Shown: positions 25,300 through 34,976, counted from the first letter of the stretch. The stretch is 60,063 bases of DNA from an uncultured Erysipelotrichaceae bacterium (GCA_902795975.1 CADBNE010000014.1:1-60063); one strand, 5' to 3'. Translations and numbers: made by a program. The notes: generated by a model from the sequence alone, not told the origin.

Positions 25300-28200
25300 T
25301 TATTTATATTCACATATTTTTTCATATACACGTTTACAATTTTCTCTATCATGGAATCCATAAAATTCTTCAGCTCTTTTTCTATATTCATCATCTAACT
25401 TACAATCGTTATCTAACATTTCAAGTAATTTTTCTACTGTTTGTTCATAATCATAAGTTACTGGTCCAAAACCATTTTTTTCATAGCTAAAATATCCTTC
25501 AGAATAAATATGATTACCAAAGAATTCTTCTTTATCAAATTGAGCATATATTACTGGTTTAAATAAATATGCGAAATCAAATGGAACACTTGAATAATCT
25601 GAAAGTAATAAACTTGCTTCTCTAAAGATTTTTTGATAATCAGCATATCCTTCTACAACTTTATATACATCATTACCTTTAAAATCTTTATAATTATTCA
25701 TGTGGGTTGGATGAACTACAAATATACCTTTATAACCTTTTTCTTTCATTTTATTAAGAATTCTTTCATCATTTATTAATCCATTATAGAATTTAAAATA
25801 TTCTGAATCCTTAAATTCTGGGTTATAATCTCTTGTACCATTTGCTGCATTCATCTTTCCTGATAAGAATCTTCTCCATGTTGGCATGATTGCTATAGTC
25901 TTATCATTCTCATCATATAAATTATCATATCTTGGCATACCTGTCAATATCACATTATCTTTTTGATAATAATATGTACCATCTAAAATTGATTGATATT
26001 CTGGTACGCCTGTGGTTACAAATAATGAAATATTCTTATTATATAAGTTTAACCAACTTGAAATATCATCTTTTGTAACACCATGTTGTAAGAATACAAA
26101 ATCATATGCATACATATCTCTATAACAGTTTTCTTTTTTACCATATGGATTTACTACCCATACATCAGCTTGACTTGATATAATTTTATCTACTTTAAAA
26201 TACATTAATTTATATCTTAAACTATTATGAGCAATTACCTTACCATATTTTTTCATTTCATTATAATCTTTACTTTTCTTACTAATTACAAAATATACTT
26301 TTCTCTTTTTATCCTTTAAAGATGTAATATATTTAAATAAATGCATACCATTATCATTAGCAATTAAAGTTCTATCAGAAACAAACCATATTTCTTTTCT
26401 TTTAAAAACTTTATATATTCTTCCAACAAATCTGTATGCAAAACTTTTATAATCACCTTTTTTTAGTAATCGTGCTAAAGTTCCTGCTTCCATTCTAAAT
26501 CTTCTTAATAAACTAACTTTTTTATACTTGATAGTCTTATTTTTATAATATAAAGTCTTCTTATTTTTAGTATAATGCAATTTTAATTTATTATTCAATC
26601 TTCCATATTGAGTAAATTTTGGAGTAAGTTGTACTTCTTTATCATTAAATTTTAAATAAAATTTAATAGAAATATTTTTATTTTTTTCTAAATCAATAAA
26701 ATAATTAAATAACTTAATAGAATATAATTCTCCATCCATACAATTTTTACTTTCAAATGGTGAATCAACACATTCTAATTTTTCTTTTTTACCATTTACA
26801 TCAATATATAATGTATATTTCTTTTCAGATAATGGAAAATTAATAACTCCAGCAATTTGAAAAGATTTTTCTCTTATATTAATTATTTTAACAGTAATTG
26901 GAGATGATTTTTTTAATGAGTAAATCATTCTATCTTTATAATAGAATTCTCCATCACTATAAATAGCTTTTTCAAATACATTACTACCATATTTAAGTGA
27001 TAAAGCATACATTTTATGTTCTGCCCAAATATTTTTTTGATTATTGATTACATCAATATCTATAACTTGTAATAATTTCTTTATATGTTCTATATATTTT
27101 CTTTTTTCATTTTCACTTAATACATTATTAGGAATATTAGATTTAATTCTCCATTGTAAATCATACATTAAAACATATTGAATATATAATGGAATATCAC
27201 CAAATTTCTTTTTAGCAAGACTTATTAATTTATCATGAAAATTTTCAAGAACAACATTATAATATGCTTCTCTTGATAAACAAGTATCTATAGCTGAATT
27301 TCCTTCTTCTCTTTTTCTATATAGATAACTAGGTGATTTCAATACACCCAATTTCATCTTATTCATTATAATAGTATTAATTAATAATGCATCTTCAGCA
27401 TATTTTAATTTACAATTAAATTCTTTATCTTTTAAAGAACTTGCTTTTACAAATGTTGTAGCCATAGACATTTGTACATAATTTGGTTCTTTATTTAAAT
27501 CAATTACCCTATCTTCTTTAAATTTAAAATTTAATGGATGATTTGTTCCTTCTTTTGAACCAAAGAATTTCATTTTAAGTGCTACTACATCTGTATTATT
27601 ATAATTCTTTTCAAAAAAATTATATACTTTTTCAAATACATCTAATTCCCACTTATCATCAGAGTCTAAAAAACTAACATATTTTCCTTCTATATGTTTA
27701 ATTCCTTCGTTTCTAGCACTACTAACTCCACCATTTTCTTTTTTAATATATAATACATTATCTGGATATTGTTCTTTATATTTTAAACATATTTTTTCTG
27801 AGTTATCTAAAGATCCATCATTAACTAATATTAATTGAATCTTATCAAATCCAATAGTTTGATCAATAACACTCTTAATAGTTTCTTCTAAATAATCTTC
27901 AACATTATAAATTGGAACAATAACAGAAAATAAATATTTTTCTTTCATATTACTTACCTCCTTATTTTTTAATTTAACTTTATCTTTTTTAAATACAAAA
28001 AACTTACTCAAAAAATAATTCCCTACTATTATACATACTTGAGAGATTAATTTCAATATTTGGTTATTGAAATGCATCAATGTAACAAATATAAACATTA
28101 TAGCCATGTCAAGTAATAAAGTAGAAATTCTAGATAAAAAAAACTTCATAAATTCACTAAATTTGCTACTACTATTACTTTCAAATACGTATTTTCTATT

Positions 28201-28395
28201 AGTAAAAAATGCAAACAAAAATCCTACTATCCATGAAAGAATATTAGCAATTTGCAATTCTATTGAATTTTCTGGATTAAGTATTGAAATAGTAAGCAAA
28301 TAATATACAGCAAGAGTTAAGAAAGTAGTTAAAGTACCAAATATTAAATAATTAACTACTTCCTTATATTTAAGATATAATTTTTTTATATTCAT
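25300..28395 (-). CDS. GtrA - GT2 glycosyltransferase - TagF-like three-domain fusion
   Basis: 1031 residues in one frame. Residues ~10-135 form a four-span GtrA domain (YLIFGTLTTFLTLAVYYLL to GNYFLSKFFVFKK), a flippase for undecaprenyl-phosphate sugars. Residues ~155-390 are a GT-A domain (FSVIVPIYNVEDYLEET, LVNDGSLDNSE, SFLDSDDKWE). Residues ~690-1025 resemble CDP-glycerol transferases (FLQHGVTKDD, VTTGVPEYQS, MPTWRR, LLLSDYSSVPFDFAYLFKP). At codon 150 (27948) an in-frame ATG follows a perfect AAGGAGGT, so the GT2-TagF part may also be made separately. Start overlaps the gtrB-like stop (TAATG). The role is probably decoration of a polyol-phosphate polymer. Confidence 0.85.
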   Translation of the reverse strand: MNIKKLYLKYKEVVNYLIFGTLTTFLTLAVYYLLTISILNPENSIELQIANILSWIVGFLFAFFTNRKYVFESNSSSKFSEFMKFFLSRISTLLLDMAIMFIFVTLMHFNNQILKLISQVCIIVGNYFLSKFFVFKKDKVKLKNKEVSNMKEKYLFSVIVPIYNVEDYLEETIKSVIDQTIGFDKIQLILVNDGSLDNSEKICLKYKEQYPDNVLYIKKENGGVSSARNEGIKHIEGKYVSFLDSDDKWELDVFEKVYNFFEKNYNNTDVVALKMKFFGSKEGTNHPLNFKFKEDRVIDLNKEPNYVQMSMATTFVKASSLKDKEFNCKLKYAEDALLINTIIMNKMKLGVLKSPSYLYRKREEGNSAIDTCLSREAYYNVVLENFHDKLISLAKKKFGDIPLYIQYVLMYDLQWRIKSNIPNNVLSENEKRKYIEHIKKLLQVIDIDVINNQKNIWAEHKMYALSLKYGSNVFEKAIYSDGEFYYKDRMIYSLKKSSPITVKIINIREKSFQIAGVINFPLSEKKYTLYIDVNGKKEKLECVDSPFESKNCMDGELYSIKLFNYFIDLEKNKNISIKFYLKFNDKEVQLTPKFTQYGRLNNKLKLHYTKNKKTLYYKNKTIKYKKVSLLRRFRMEAGTLARLLKKGDYKSFAYRFVGRIYKVFKRKEIWFVSDRTLIANDNGMHLFKYITSLKDKKRKVYFVISKKSKDYNEMKKYGKVIAHNSLRYKLMYFKVDKIISSQADVWVVNPYGKKENCYRDMYAYDFVFLQHGVTKDDISSWLNLYNKNISLFVTTGVPEYQSILDGTYYYQKDNVILTGMPRYDNLYDENDKTIAIMPTWRRFLSGKMNAANGTRDYNPEFKDSEYFKFYNGLINDERILNKMKEKGYKGIFVVHPTHMNNYKDFKGNDVYKVVEGYADYQKIFREASLLLSDYSSVPFDFAYLFKPVIYAQFDKEEFFGNHIYSEGYFSYEKNGFGPVTYDYEQTVEKLLEMLDNDCKLDDEYRKRAEEFYGFHDRENCKRVYEKICEYK
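27946..27963 (-). promoter_or_regulatory. Perfect internal ribosome binding site inside the GtrA-GT2-TagF frame
   Basis: Minus strand AAGGAGGT (27956-27963), a 7-base spacer, then an in-frame ATG (27946-27948). The SD is translated as part of NKEVSNM. It is stronger than most genuine start sites in the window. Confidence 0.75.
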
Positions 28396-29378
28396 TAAAT
28401 TAACTCCTTCTCAATTATATACTTAGGTCTTTTCTTAGTTTCTTGATATATCTTACCTATATATTCACCAATAATACCTAATGATAACATTTGAATTCCT
28501 GCTACTAACCAAATTGAGAATATAATAAATGTCCATCCAGATACAGCATTTCCAGTTAATTTAACAATTAATGCATATATAAGTACTACAAAACTTATAA
28601 ATGAAAGAATAAATCCCATAGAAGTAATCATCTTTAATGGTTTAACACTAAATGAAGTAATTCCTTCCATAGCAAATTTTAACATTTTCTTTAAAGGATA
28701 TTTTGATTTACCTGCTGCTCTTTCATTACGTTCATAATAAGCAACACTACTCTTATATCCTATTTGAGGAACAATACCTCTTAAAAATAAATTTACTTCT
28801 CCAAATTCTTCTAATCCATCAAGTGCTACTTTACTCATTAATCTACAATCAGCATGATTAAATACAATTTCAACACCCATTACTTTCATAAATTTATAAA
28901 ATCCTTCAGCTGTAAACTTTTTAAAGAATGTATCTTTCTTTCTAGAACTTCTAACACCATATACAATTTCAGAACCATTATTATATTCTTCAATCATTTT
29001 ATCTATAACATTAATATCATCTTGTAAGTCAGCATCCATACTAATAGTTATATCTGCATACTTTTTAGCAGTCATTAATCCAGCTAATAAAGCATTTTGA
29101 TGTCCTCTATTTCTTGACAATTTAACACCGCAAAACATATTATTTTTTTCATGAATTTCTTCAATTAGTTCCCATGTTTTATCCTTTGAACCATCATTAA
29201 CATATAAAACTTTACTATCTTTAGATATTTTCTTTTCATCTATTAATAATTTCATTTTTAAGCTTAATGCTTCTGTTGTTATAGGTAATACTTCTTCCTC
29301 ATTATAACATGGTATAACCAAATATAATGTTTTTAAATTTTTATCATCTTTTAATATAGATAAAATATTTTTTTTCAT
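28395..29378 (-). CDS. GtrB/DPM1-type polyprenyl-phosphate glycosyltransferase
   Basis: 327 residues: family 2 GT with two C-terminal membrane segments. Visible: VIPCYNEEEVLP, VNDGSKDKTWEL, LSRNRGHQNALLAGL, SMDADLQDD (metal-binding DxD), then RGIVPQIGYKSSVAYYERNERAAGKSKYPL and the two spans before EYIGKIYQETKKRPKYIIE. This group transfers a sugar from UDP-sugar to undecaprenyl phosphate at the inner face. It is followed at TAATG by the GtrA domain, so the two are the donor-lipid maker and its flippase. Promoter 29414-29443; GAGGTG before the ATG. Confidence 0.92.
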   Translation of the reverse strand: MKKNILSILKDDKNLKTLYLVIPCYNEEEVLPITTEALSLKMKLLIDEKKISKDSKVLYVNDGSKDKTWELIEEIHEKNNMFCGVKLSRNRGHQNALLAGLMTAKKYADITISMDADLQDDINVIDKMIEEYNNGSEIVYGVRSSRKKDTFFKKFTAEGFYKFMKVMGVEIVFNHADCRLMSKVALDGLEEFGEVNLFLRGIVPQIGYKSSVAYYERNERAAGKSKYPLKKMLKFAMEGITSFSVKPLKMITSMGFILSFISFVVLIYALIVKLTGNAVSGWTFIIFSIWLVAGIQMLSLGIIGEYIGKIYQETKKRPKYIIEKELI

Positions 29379-29413
29379 TTACTCTCACCTCAATAATTAT
29401 CCTTGTTATTTAA

Positions 29414-29443
29414 AGTATAACAAAATATATCTTATAAAATCAA
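29414..29443 (-). promoter_or_regulatory. Promoter of the gtrB-like / fusion / DHHW / MBOAT operon
   Basis: Minus strand TTGATT (29438-29443), 18-base spacer, TATACT (29414-29419). The four genes downstream are spaced by at most ~32 bases and end at the 22279-22314 terminator. Confidence 0.65.
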
Positions 29444-29471
29444 GAAATTTACATATAATTATTACTGAAAA

Positions 29472-29500
29472 TAAAGGTAATATATATTTAGTACCTTTAC
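29472..29500 (-). terminator. Intrinsic terminator of tagO
   Basis: Minus strand AAAGGTA and TACCTTT flank a 12-base AT loop, followed by TATTTTC. The stop codon is in the first arm. The T-run is weak. Confidence 0.6.
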
Positions 29501-30546
29501 TTTTTTATTATTTTTTTGTCTTTTCTTGGAAATATAATATCAGTTTTTAGTGCAAAGAATATTAAACCAACTAACATTAATCCATATATAGCATAACCTA
29601 ATACTGCATTAACAAGTACATATATTACTGAAGCTGCAGCAAATAAGAATGTAATAATATATATAGTAATAACAGTACCTACTTGACTAAATCCCCTTTT
29701 CAAAAATTGATGATGTATATGAGATTTATCTGGTTTAGATATACTTTCACCTTTTATTTTTCTTCTTAATATAGCAAATATAGTATCAAATATTGGTACA
29801 CTTAATAAAAGTAGTGGAATAATTAAAGAAGATAACATTACATTTTTATATCCTAATATAGTTATGATTGACATAACAAAGCCTAAAAACATTGATCCTG
29901 AATCACCCATAAATATACTTGCAGGATGAAAATTATAAAATAAAAATCCCATACAACTGCCTAGCATAATAAATGTCATTAAAAATGATAAATCTAATTG
30001 ACATCTACATGCTGCTATTATACCTATTGATAAGAAAAATATAGCAGCTATTCCACTAGCTAATCCATCTAATCCATCAATAAAATTTAAACTATTTATA
30101 CATCCAAGCATAAAAAATAAAGTTAATGGATAAGAAAACATACCAAAATTAAAATAAAATCCAAATGCATCTATATCTTTTATTAATATACCACCATAAA
30201 CTATAACTACTAAGCAAGCTAATGTTTGTCCAACAAATTTAGGAAATGGTTTTAATGGTTTAATATCATCTAATACACCTGTAAGAACTAGTATAAAACT
30301 TCCTATTAAAATAGAATTCATTATAGCTGTAGGTTCTCCAAACACCATATATCCTACTAAAAATCCAGCATAAATTGCTAAACCACCTAAACGAGGAATA
30401 GGAAACTTATGTACCTTTCTTTCATTAGGAATATCTAACGCATTTACATGTAAAGCAATTTTTTTAATTAAAGGCATAATTAATACAACTACAAAGAAAG
30501 GTATTAATACTAGCCCAATAATTCTAGCAATTATTTCTTTTTCCAT
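29497..30546 (-). CDS. tagO: Undecaprenyl-phosphate GlcNAc-1-phosphate transferase
   Basis: Starts wall teichoic acid (and related polymer) synthesis by moving GlcNAc-1-P onto undecaprenyl phosphate. 349 residues with ~10-11 membrane segments. The WecA/TagO/MraY hallmarks are all present: KVHKFPIPRLGGLA, GVLDDIKPLKPFPKF (DD metal motif), NFIDGLDGLASG, FMGDSGSMFLG, and the HIHHQFLKRG histidine loop, which separates TagO/WecA from MraY. GGTGGTGATATT precedes the ATG. It is a single-gene unit at the edge of the teichoic locus. Confidence 0.93.
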   Translation of the reverse strand: MEKEIIARIIGLVLIPFFVVVLIMPLIKKIALHVNALDIPNERKVHKFPIPRLGGLAIYAGFLVGYMVFGEPTAIMNSILIGSFILVLTGVLDDIKPLKPFPKFVGQTLACLVVIVYGGILIKDIDAFGFYFNFGMFSYPLTLFFMLGCINSLNFIDGLDGLASGIAAIFFLSIGIIAACRCQLDLSFLMTFIMLGSCMGFLFYNFHPASIFMGDSGSMFLGFVMSIITILGYKNVMLSSLIIPLLLLSVPIFDTIFAILRRKIKGESISKPDKSHIHHQFLKRGFSQVGTVITIYIITFLFAAASVIYVLVNAVLGYAIYGLMLVGLIFFALKTDIIFPRKDKKIIKK

Positions 30547-30645
30547 AATATCACCACCTATATAATAGCATATTTTTTACACGTTTACCACTTAGATTTA
30601 TTTATTTCTAATTAAAAATATAGTATAATTATTATAGGTGATAAT

Positions 30646-31308
30646 ATGAATAAAGAGGTTATAATAAAAAAAGTAATAAATTTTTCACTTAGGTATAAAT
30701 TACCTATGTTTATATTTGTAATGGGATATATAGTTTTATTTATAATACAATATATTACTAAAGACTTTGATATACATAAAACTCATAATATTGTTAAAGT
30801 AGTATTAATGTTTTTATCAGTATTCCTATTAGGATGTTCTTGTATTACAAATAATAAAACATCAGTATTTTTTACATTTACAAATTATATAGTATTATTT
30901 ATATTAATAATTCCATTTATAATAGATTTACTACCAGAAAAATTAAAAGTAGTAGAAAGTAAAACTGATGATAAAATTACTTGTACAGGACATAGTGAAT
31001 TATCAGATAGAACAACAATCAATATAGATTATAAAAAAGATAAAATTAAAAAAATAGTATATATTTATACTTATAATACAGAAAATACTTTAGGAGCAGA
31101 AAATCAAGTTAATAGATTTGAAAAAATGTATTTAGATTTTGATAATATATATAGTGAAATAGATGTATCAGATAAAGTAGTAGTAACATTAACATACGAT
31201 TTAGAACATGTAGATATGGATAAATTAAAAGATATAGATGATACTATTACAGATTCATATAAAAAATTTAAAAAACAATTATCTGGTTATAAATGTAGTA
31301 AAAGATAA
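30646..31308 (+). CDS. Membrane protein with extracytoplasmic C-terminal domain, YehR-like
   Basis: 220 residues. Three hydrophobic segments (residues ~18-36, 50-62, 75-93) are followed by a ~120-residue hydrophilic domain with two cysteines (CTGHSELS and SGYKCSKR) that could form a disulphide. The alternating pattern of this domain recalls DUF1307/YehR lipoprotein domains, but I cannot confirm that. AGGTGATAAT precedes the ATG. It diverges from tagO and converges with the cohesin gene. Function unknown. Confidence 0.6.
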   Translation: MNKEVIIKKVINFSLRYKLPMFIFVMGYIVLFIIQYITKDFDIHKTHNIVKVVLMFLSVFLLGCSCITNNKTSVFFTFTNYIVLFILIIPFIIDLLPEKLKVVESKTDDKITCTGHSELSDRTTINIDYKKDKIKKIVYIYTYNTENTLGAENQVNRFEKMYLDFDNIYSEIDVSDKVVVTLTYDLEHVDMDKLKDIDDTITDSYKKFKKQLSGYKCSKR

Positions 31309-31326
31309 CAATAGTTATCTTTTTTT
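31303..31326 (+). terminator. Terminator of the 30646 gene
   Basis: AGATAAC, loop AATA, GTTATCT followed by TTTTTT. The hairpin contains the stop codon. Confidence 0.85.
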
Positions 31327-31332
31327 AATACT

Positions 31333-31360
31333 AAAAAATCCAAGTTAAACTTGGATTTTA
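31333..31360 (-). terminator. Terminator of the dockerin-cohesin operon
   Basis: Minus strand AAATCCAAGT, loop TTA-like, ACTTGGATTT then TTTTAG. The stop of the cohesin gene is in the first arm. Confidence 0.85.
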
Positions 31361-32712
31361 TATTCTTTTTGTATAGACATCTTTATAGCAGATATTGCTA
31401 AAAAGATAAATAACATTCCTGTAAGTCCACATAATATATATGCTAAAGTTTCAAACTTCTCATCATTTATTGCTTGATTAGTACTTGCAGAAACAACAGT
31501 TATATCTTTACTTACATTTTTATTACCTACAACATATTTTTGTAATGTATTTTCAGATTTATCATATGTATAAAAATTTTCTTCTCCTGTTTCTACATTT
31601 AAACCATATATAAGTGGATAAGAATTTTCTTTTATTTTATATACAGTTATATTATCACCATCTAATGTTAATGTATCTTCTTGAGCACCTTTAGGTAATT
31701 CATTTGGTTTCTTTAAATATAAAGTAACACCATTAAATTTATATTCTCTATATAATGTATAATTATCATTATCATATACATAGAAATCAAAATCACCATT
31801 TTTTGAAATTAAACCTACTAATGTATAACCAGTTACACTGCTCTTATATGCTGGTATTTCTGTACCATCTATTAATACTTTAGAATCAATATAAGTACTT
31901 GGAGCATCTTTATCTAATTTTTGTGCTACAGTATATTCTACTCCATCTACTTTTACTTTAATAGGATCTTTTTCTTGTACTATAATTTTTAATGTATATG
32001 TTTTTTTATTACCATTTTCTGCAGTAACAGTAACATATGCTTTATTAGTACCCTCTTTAACATTTATCTTACCTGTACCTGATACTTTAGCATTATTATC
32101 ATTTACTTTAGCATTTATATTAACACTAGTAACATTATTTGGCACTGATAAAGTATAACTTGTTGTATTTTTATTAAATTTAGGTGATATATCATATCCA
32201 TCTATACTTAAACTTGATAAATAATTATCAGCAGATCTATTATCATTTTTATTACTATTACTTGTTGTATTACTATTAGTATTACTCTTTGGTGCAGGAT
32301 TTTCTACTGTAATAGTAGTTGTTGCTCTTGATGTAGAAAGAGTTTCTTCATCAAATGAATATACTTCAGCATTATTAACACTAACACTTCCAGTACCTTC
32401 TTTTTTTGCTTTAAATGTCAACTTATAAGTTTTATTCTTAGTACTTGAATTAGACACAAATCCTACGGATGATAAACCAGATTCCATATTAGAACTTACA
32501 TATTTAAATACACTACTATCATATCCTACATTAAATTGCCAACTACCTAATGGTTTAGATGAGGATACAGAAACTGTAACAGTAAATGTTTGTCCTACTT
32601 GAACTTTTTTTGCTGAAGGTACTGCAGATATAGTAGCACTTGCAGCATGTACATTCATCATAAAAATATTACATAGAATTATAAATAATAAATATTTTAT
32701 TTTCTTCTTCAT
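31345..32712 (-). CDS. Membrane-anchored cohesin-like protein
   Basis: 455 residues. Signal peptide at 1-23 (IKYLLFIILCNIFMMNVHA). Residues ~25-140 match the cohesin fold pattern: KVQVGQTFTVTVSV, GSWQFNVGYDSSVFKYVSS, YKLTFKAKKEGTGSVSV, ATTTITV. A Thr/Ser/Asn linker leads to a cadherin-like beta-sandwich (LSSLSIDGYDISPKFNKNT to YTLKIIV, ~165-245), then an unrecognised beta-rich region with a repeated YD motif, and a C-terminal membrane span (LAYILCGLTGMLFIFLAISA) with a basic tail. So the cohesin would face outwards, fixed to the membrane. AGGAGGA precedes the ATG; it starts 8 bases after the dockerin gene. Cohesin identity is by pattern, not by search. Confidence 0.75.
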   Translation of the reverse strand: MKKKIKYLLFIILCNIFMMNVHAASATISAVPSAKKVQVGQTFTVTVSVSSSKPLGSWQFNVGYDSSVFKYVSSNMESGLSSVGFVSNSSTKNKTYKLTFKAKKEGTGSVSVNNAEVYSFDEETLSTSRATTTITVENPAPKSNTNSNTTSNSNKNDNRSADNYLSSLSIDGYDISPKFNKNTTSYTLSVPNNVTSVNINAKVNDNNAKVSGTGKINVKEGTNKAYVTVTAENGNKKTYTLKIIVQEKDPIKVKVDGVEYTVAQKLDKDAPSTYIDSKVLIDGTEIPAYKSSVTGYTLVGLISKNGDFDFYVYDNDNYTLYREYKFNGVTLYLKKPNELPKGAQEDTLTLDGDNITVYKIKENSYPLIYGLNVETGEENFYTYDKSENTLQKYVVGNKNVSKDITVVSASTNQAINDEKFETLAYILCGLTGMLFIFLAISAIKMSIQKEYKIQV

Positions 32713-32720
32713 ATATCCTC

Positions 32721-34943
32721 CTATTCTTGACTAATTACTGAAACACCTAATATTTGTTTTTGTATCTTTAATAAATCTAAGGCATTTATTTTTCCATCTT
32801 TATTTGTATCTGCTGACTTTAATGCAGAACCATTTAATTTAGTAGAACCAATTATATGTTTTTGTACCTTAAGTAAATCTAAAGCATTAACTTTACTATC
32901 ACCATTAAGATCTCCATATAATACTATGGTATATGTTTTAGATTTATTCTTTCTAGTAATAGTAGCAGTCATACCAGTAGATAAATTACCACTAGTTATT
33001 GTATTATTACCTTTTTTAATAACTACTGTAGTAGATGAATCTACTTTATTAATAGAATTACCTATACTAGCTACATTAGTAGAAAAATTAAGACCAGTAA
33101 TATAATCTCCATCTATATGTAAAGAAGACTTTTTAATTACTTCATCCACTGTTATTTCTGGAGTATTATTATTACTATTTGAATTTGTATTTGATGTTAC
33201 ATTACTTGTTGTATTTGATGATTTATTTGAAGTAACATTTGAATTACTATTACTTTTAGTATTTGAATTAGAATTACTATTTGATGTATTATTAGTTCCT
33301 CCATCTTTTATTATAGTAATACTATATGTTCTTTTTTCTCCATTTTGAGCAGTAACAACTACATTAAATTTATTAGTTCCTGCTGATAAATTTTTACTAC
33401 CTAATCCTGATACAGTAGCATTACTATTTACTGTTGTACCAGCAATATTAACTTTTTGAATACTACTATTTACTCTAAATTCATATGTAGTAGTTTCTCC
33501 GTTTTCAAATCCACTTATTGTTTTAGCAGATTCATTATTGTATGCTAAAGTAAGTGTTTTTAAATAATTATTTGGATTACCCTTACTAGGTAAACTAGTT
33601 TTACTTGGCATATTATTATATACAGGTATATAGAATGTAAAATCATCATCTAATGTACCTAATGATTTATAAGAATTATATGTACTTCTTGCTTCACTTC
33701 TAGGTGCTTCTATATTAGTCATATATTGATTAGTATATAACCTATTAGTAGTAAGTCCATGAGAAGCAGCATAATTATGTACTACATTCCATTTTTTAAA
33801 ATAACTAGTTGATTGTCCATATTTAATATAACGATTTGCTATAAACTGTGCTCCACCTAATATAGCAACCTTTTCACTTTTCCATGGTCTACTATATGAA
33901 GTTTCTGTACCATTAGCACCACCATTAGCATATATTAATCCTAAATATACTGGATTAGAACTTGATGTAGCTCCTATATTATAGAAGTTATATAATCCAC
34001 TATATTTTTTTCCTCCATATGTAAATGATGCTCCAGAAATAGCTGTATTAGCATTCTTACCACCTACTTCTTGTTTAGATAAACTTGCTAAATAAACAGG
34101 ATTTACTTTAGCACTCTTTCCTGCATCTAAGAAGTAACTAGAAAACTTATACATATATTGACCATTTAACATAGTTTGAATTGTTTTTAAATGATTAGGA
34201 TCTTCTATGTATGCTAAAGTTTCAAATTGAAATATATACATATCTGTTAAAGAATTACGTGGATCCATCATATATCCTATTGTTTCTTTTCTAGCTTGAT
34301 ACCAACTAGAACCATCATGTGCTATAAACTTATCTGTTTTATAATTATAATCAGCTTCAGCTGTAGATAAATATCCTTGATTATTTACTGAACCAGTTAC
34401 TTGCATTAATGCTTTACCACTATAGTTTTGTCCATTTAATGCAGCATTCCAATTAAGTCCAGTATTAATTGGTACAAATTTCCATTTAGGATGAGATATT
34501 TTCATAGCAGCTAATCCTTGTCTATATGATTCAGGAAAAGCATTTATTTCTTTTGCTACATTATCTGGTATTGAACCATCCCATATTTGATCTTTACATA
34601 CATATCCATAATATGTTTTACCTCCATATGGACTAGCAGTATATAAAAATTCTGATTTACATTCACTACCATATCCACTAGTAGGAGGTTTTACTGATGG
34701 TTTAGAAGTAATTACTGTTATACCCTCTCCTACATCTACCCAATATGGTCCTACTGTTAATTTCTTAAATGTAGTATCTGCATACATACAACTTCCAGTA
34801 GCATTCCTACCTGTAGTATCTTTATATAGTTGGCATGGTGAAGTATTAATTATCTTACCTGTATAATCTGCTTTAACACGCATAAAAGGTACAATACATA
34901 ATACTATTGCAAATATCATTAAATATAATATTCTTTTTTTCAT
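32721..34943 (-). CDS. Secreted N-acetylglucosaminidase with C-terminal dockerin
   Basis: 740 residues. Signal peptide to ~residue 27. Residues ~130-460 resemble the clostridial glucosaminidase family that cleaves peptidoglycan glycans: HPKWKFVPINTGLNWNAAL, YMMDPRNSLTD, YLASLSKQEVGG (probable catalytic Glu), YNFYNIGATSSSNPV, QYMTNIEAPRSEA, FTFYIPVYNNMP. A cadherin-like sandwich and an S/N/T linker follow. The C-terminus is a dockerin: GDLNGDSKVNALDLLKVQKHI and DTNKDGKINALDLLKIQKQI, two perfect DxNxDxxxxxxD calcium loops. ATG at 34943 follows AGGTGG; a GTG three codons upstream is less likely. First gene of the pair with the cohesin protein. Confidence 0.88.
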   Translation of the reverse strand: MKKRILYLMIFAIVLCIVPFMRVKADYTGKIINTSPCQLYKDTTGRNATGSCMYADTTFKKLTVGPYWVDVGEGITVITSKPSVKPPTSGYGSECKSEFLYTASPYGGKTYYGYVCKDQIWDGSIPDNVAKEINAFPESYRQGLAAMKISHPKWKFVPINTGLNWNAALNGQNYSGKALMQVTGSVNNQGYLSTAEADYNYKTDKFIAHDGSSWYQARKETIGYMMDPRNSLTDMYIFQFETLAYIEDPNHLKTIQTMLNGQYMYKFSSYFLDAGKSAKVNPVYLASLSKQEVGGKNANTAISGASFTYGGKKYSGLYNFYNIGATSSSNPVYLGLIYANGGANGTETSYSRPWKSEKVAILGGAQFIANRYIKYGQSTSYFKKWNVVHNYAASHGLTTNRLYTNQYMTNIEAPRSEARSTYNSYKSLGTLDDDFTFYIPVYNNMPSKTSLPSKGNPNNYLKTLTLAYNNESAKTISGFENGETTTYEFRVNSSIQKVNIAGTTVNSNATVSGLGSKNLSAGTNKFNVVVTAQNGEKRTYSITIIKDGGTNNTSNSNSNSNTKSNSNSNVTSNKSSNTTSNVTSNTNSNSNNNTPEITVDEVIKKSSLHIDGDYITGLNFSTNVASIGNSINKVDSSTTVVIKKGNNTITSGNLSTGMTATITRKNKSKTYTIVLYGDLNGDSKVNALDLLKVQKHIIGSTKLNGSALKSADTNKDGKINALDLLKIQKQILGVSVISQE

Positions 34944-34969
34944 ACATGCCACCTACCTTATCATATATA

Positions 34970-34975
34970 ATTATA
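34970..34975 (-). promoter_or_regulatory. -10 box of the dockerin-cohesin operon
   Basis: Minus strand perfect TATAAT 27 bases before the start codon. The -35 position (TTAAGT, 16 bases away) is poor and lies in the upstream terminator. Confidence 0.5.
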
Positions 34976-34976
34976 T

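Noticed and set aside
25300..28395. GtrA-GT2-TagF fusion as a sequencing artefact
   Set aside because: The frame is continuous with no homopolymer at the junction, and the SD sequence itself translates in frame. Kept as real, though read support should be checked.
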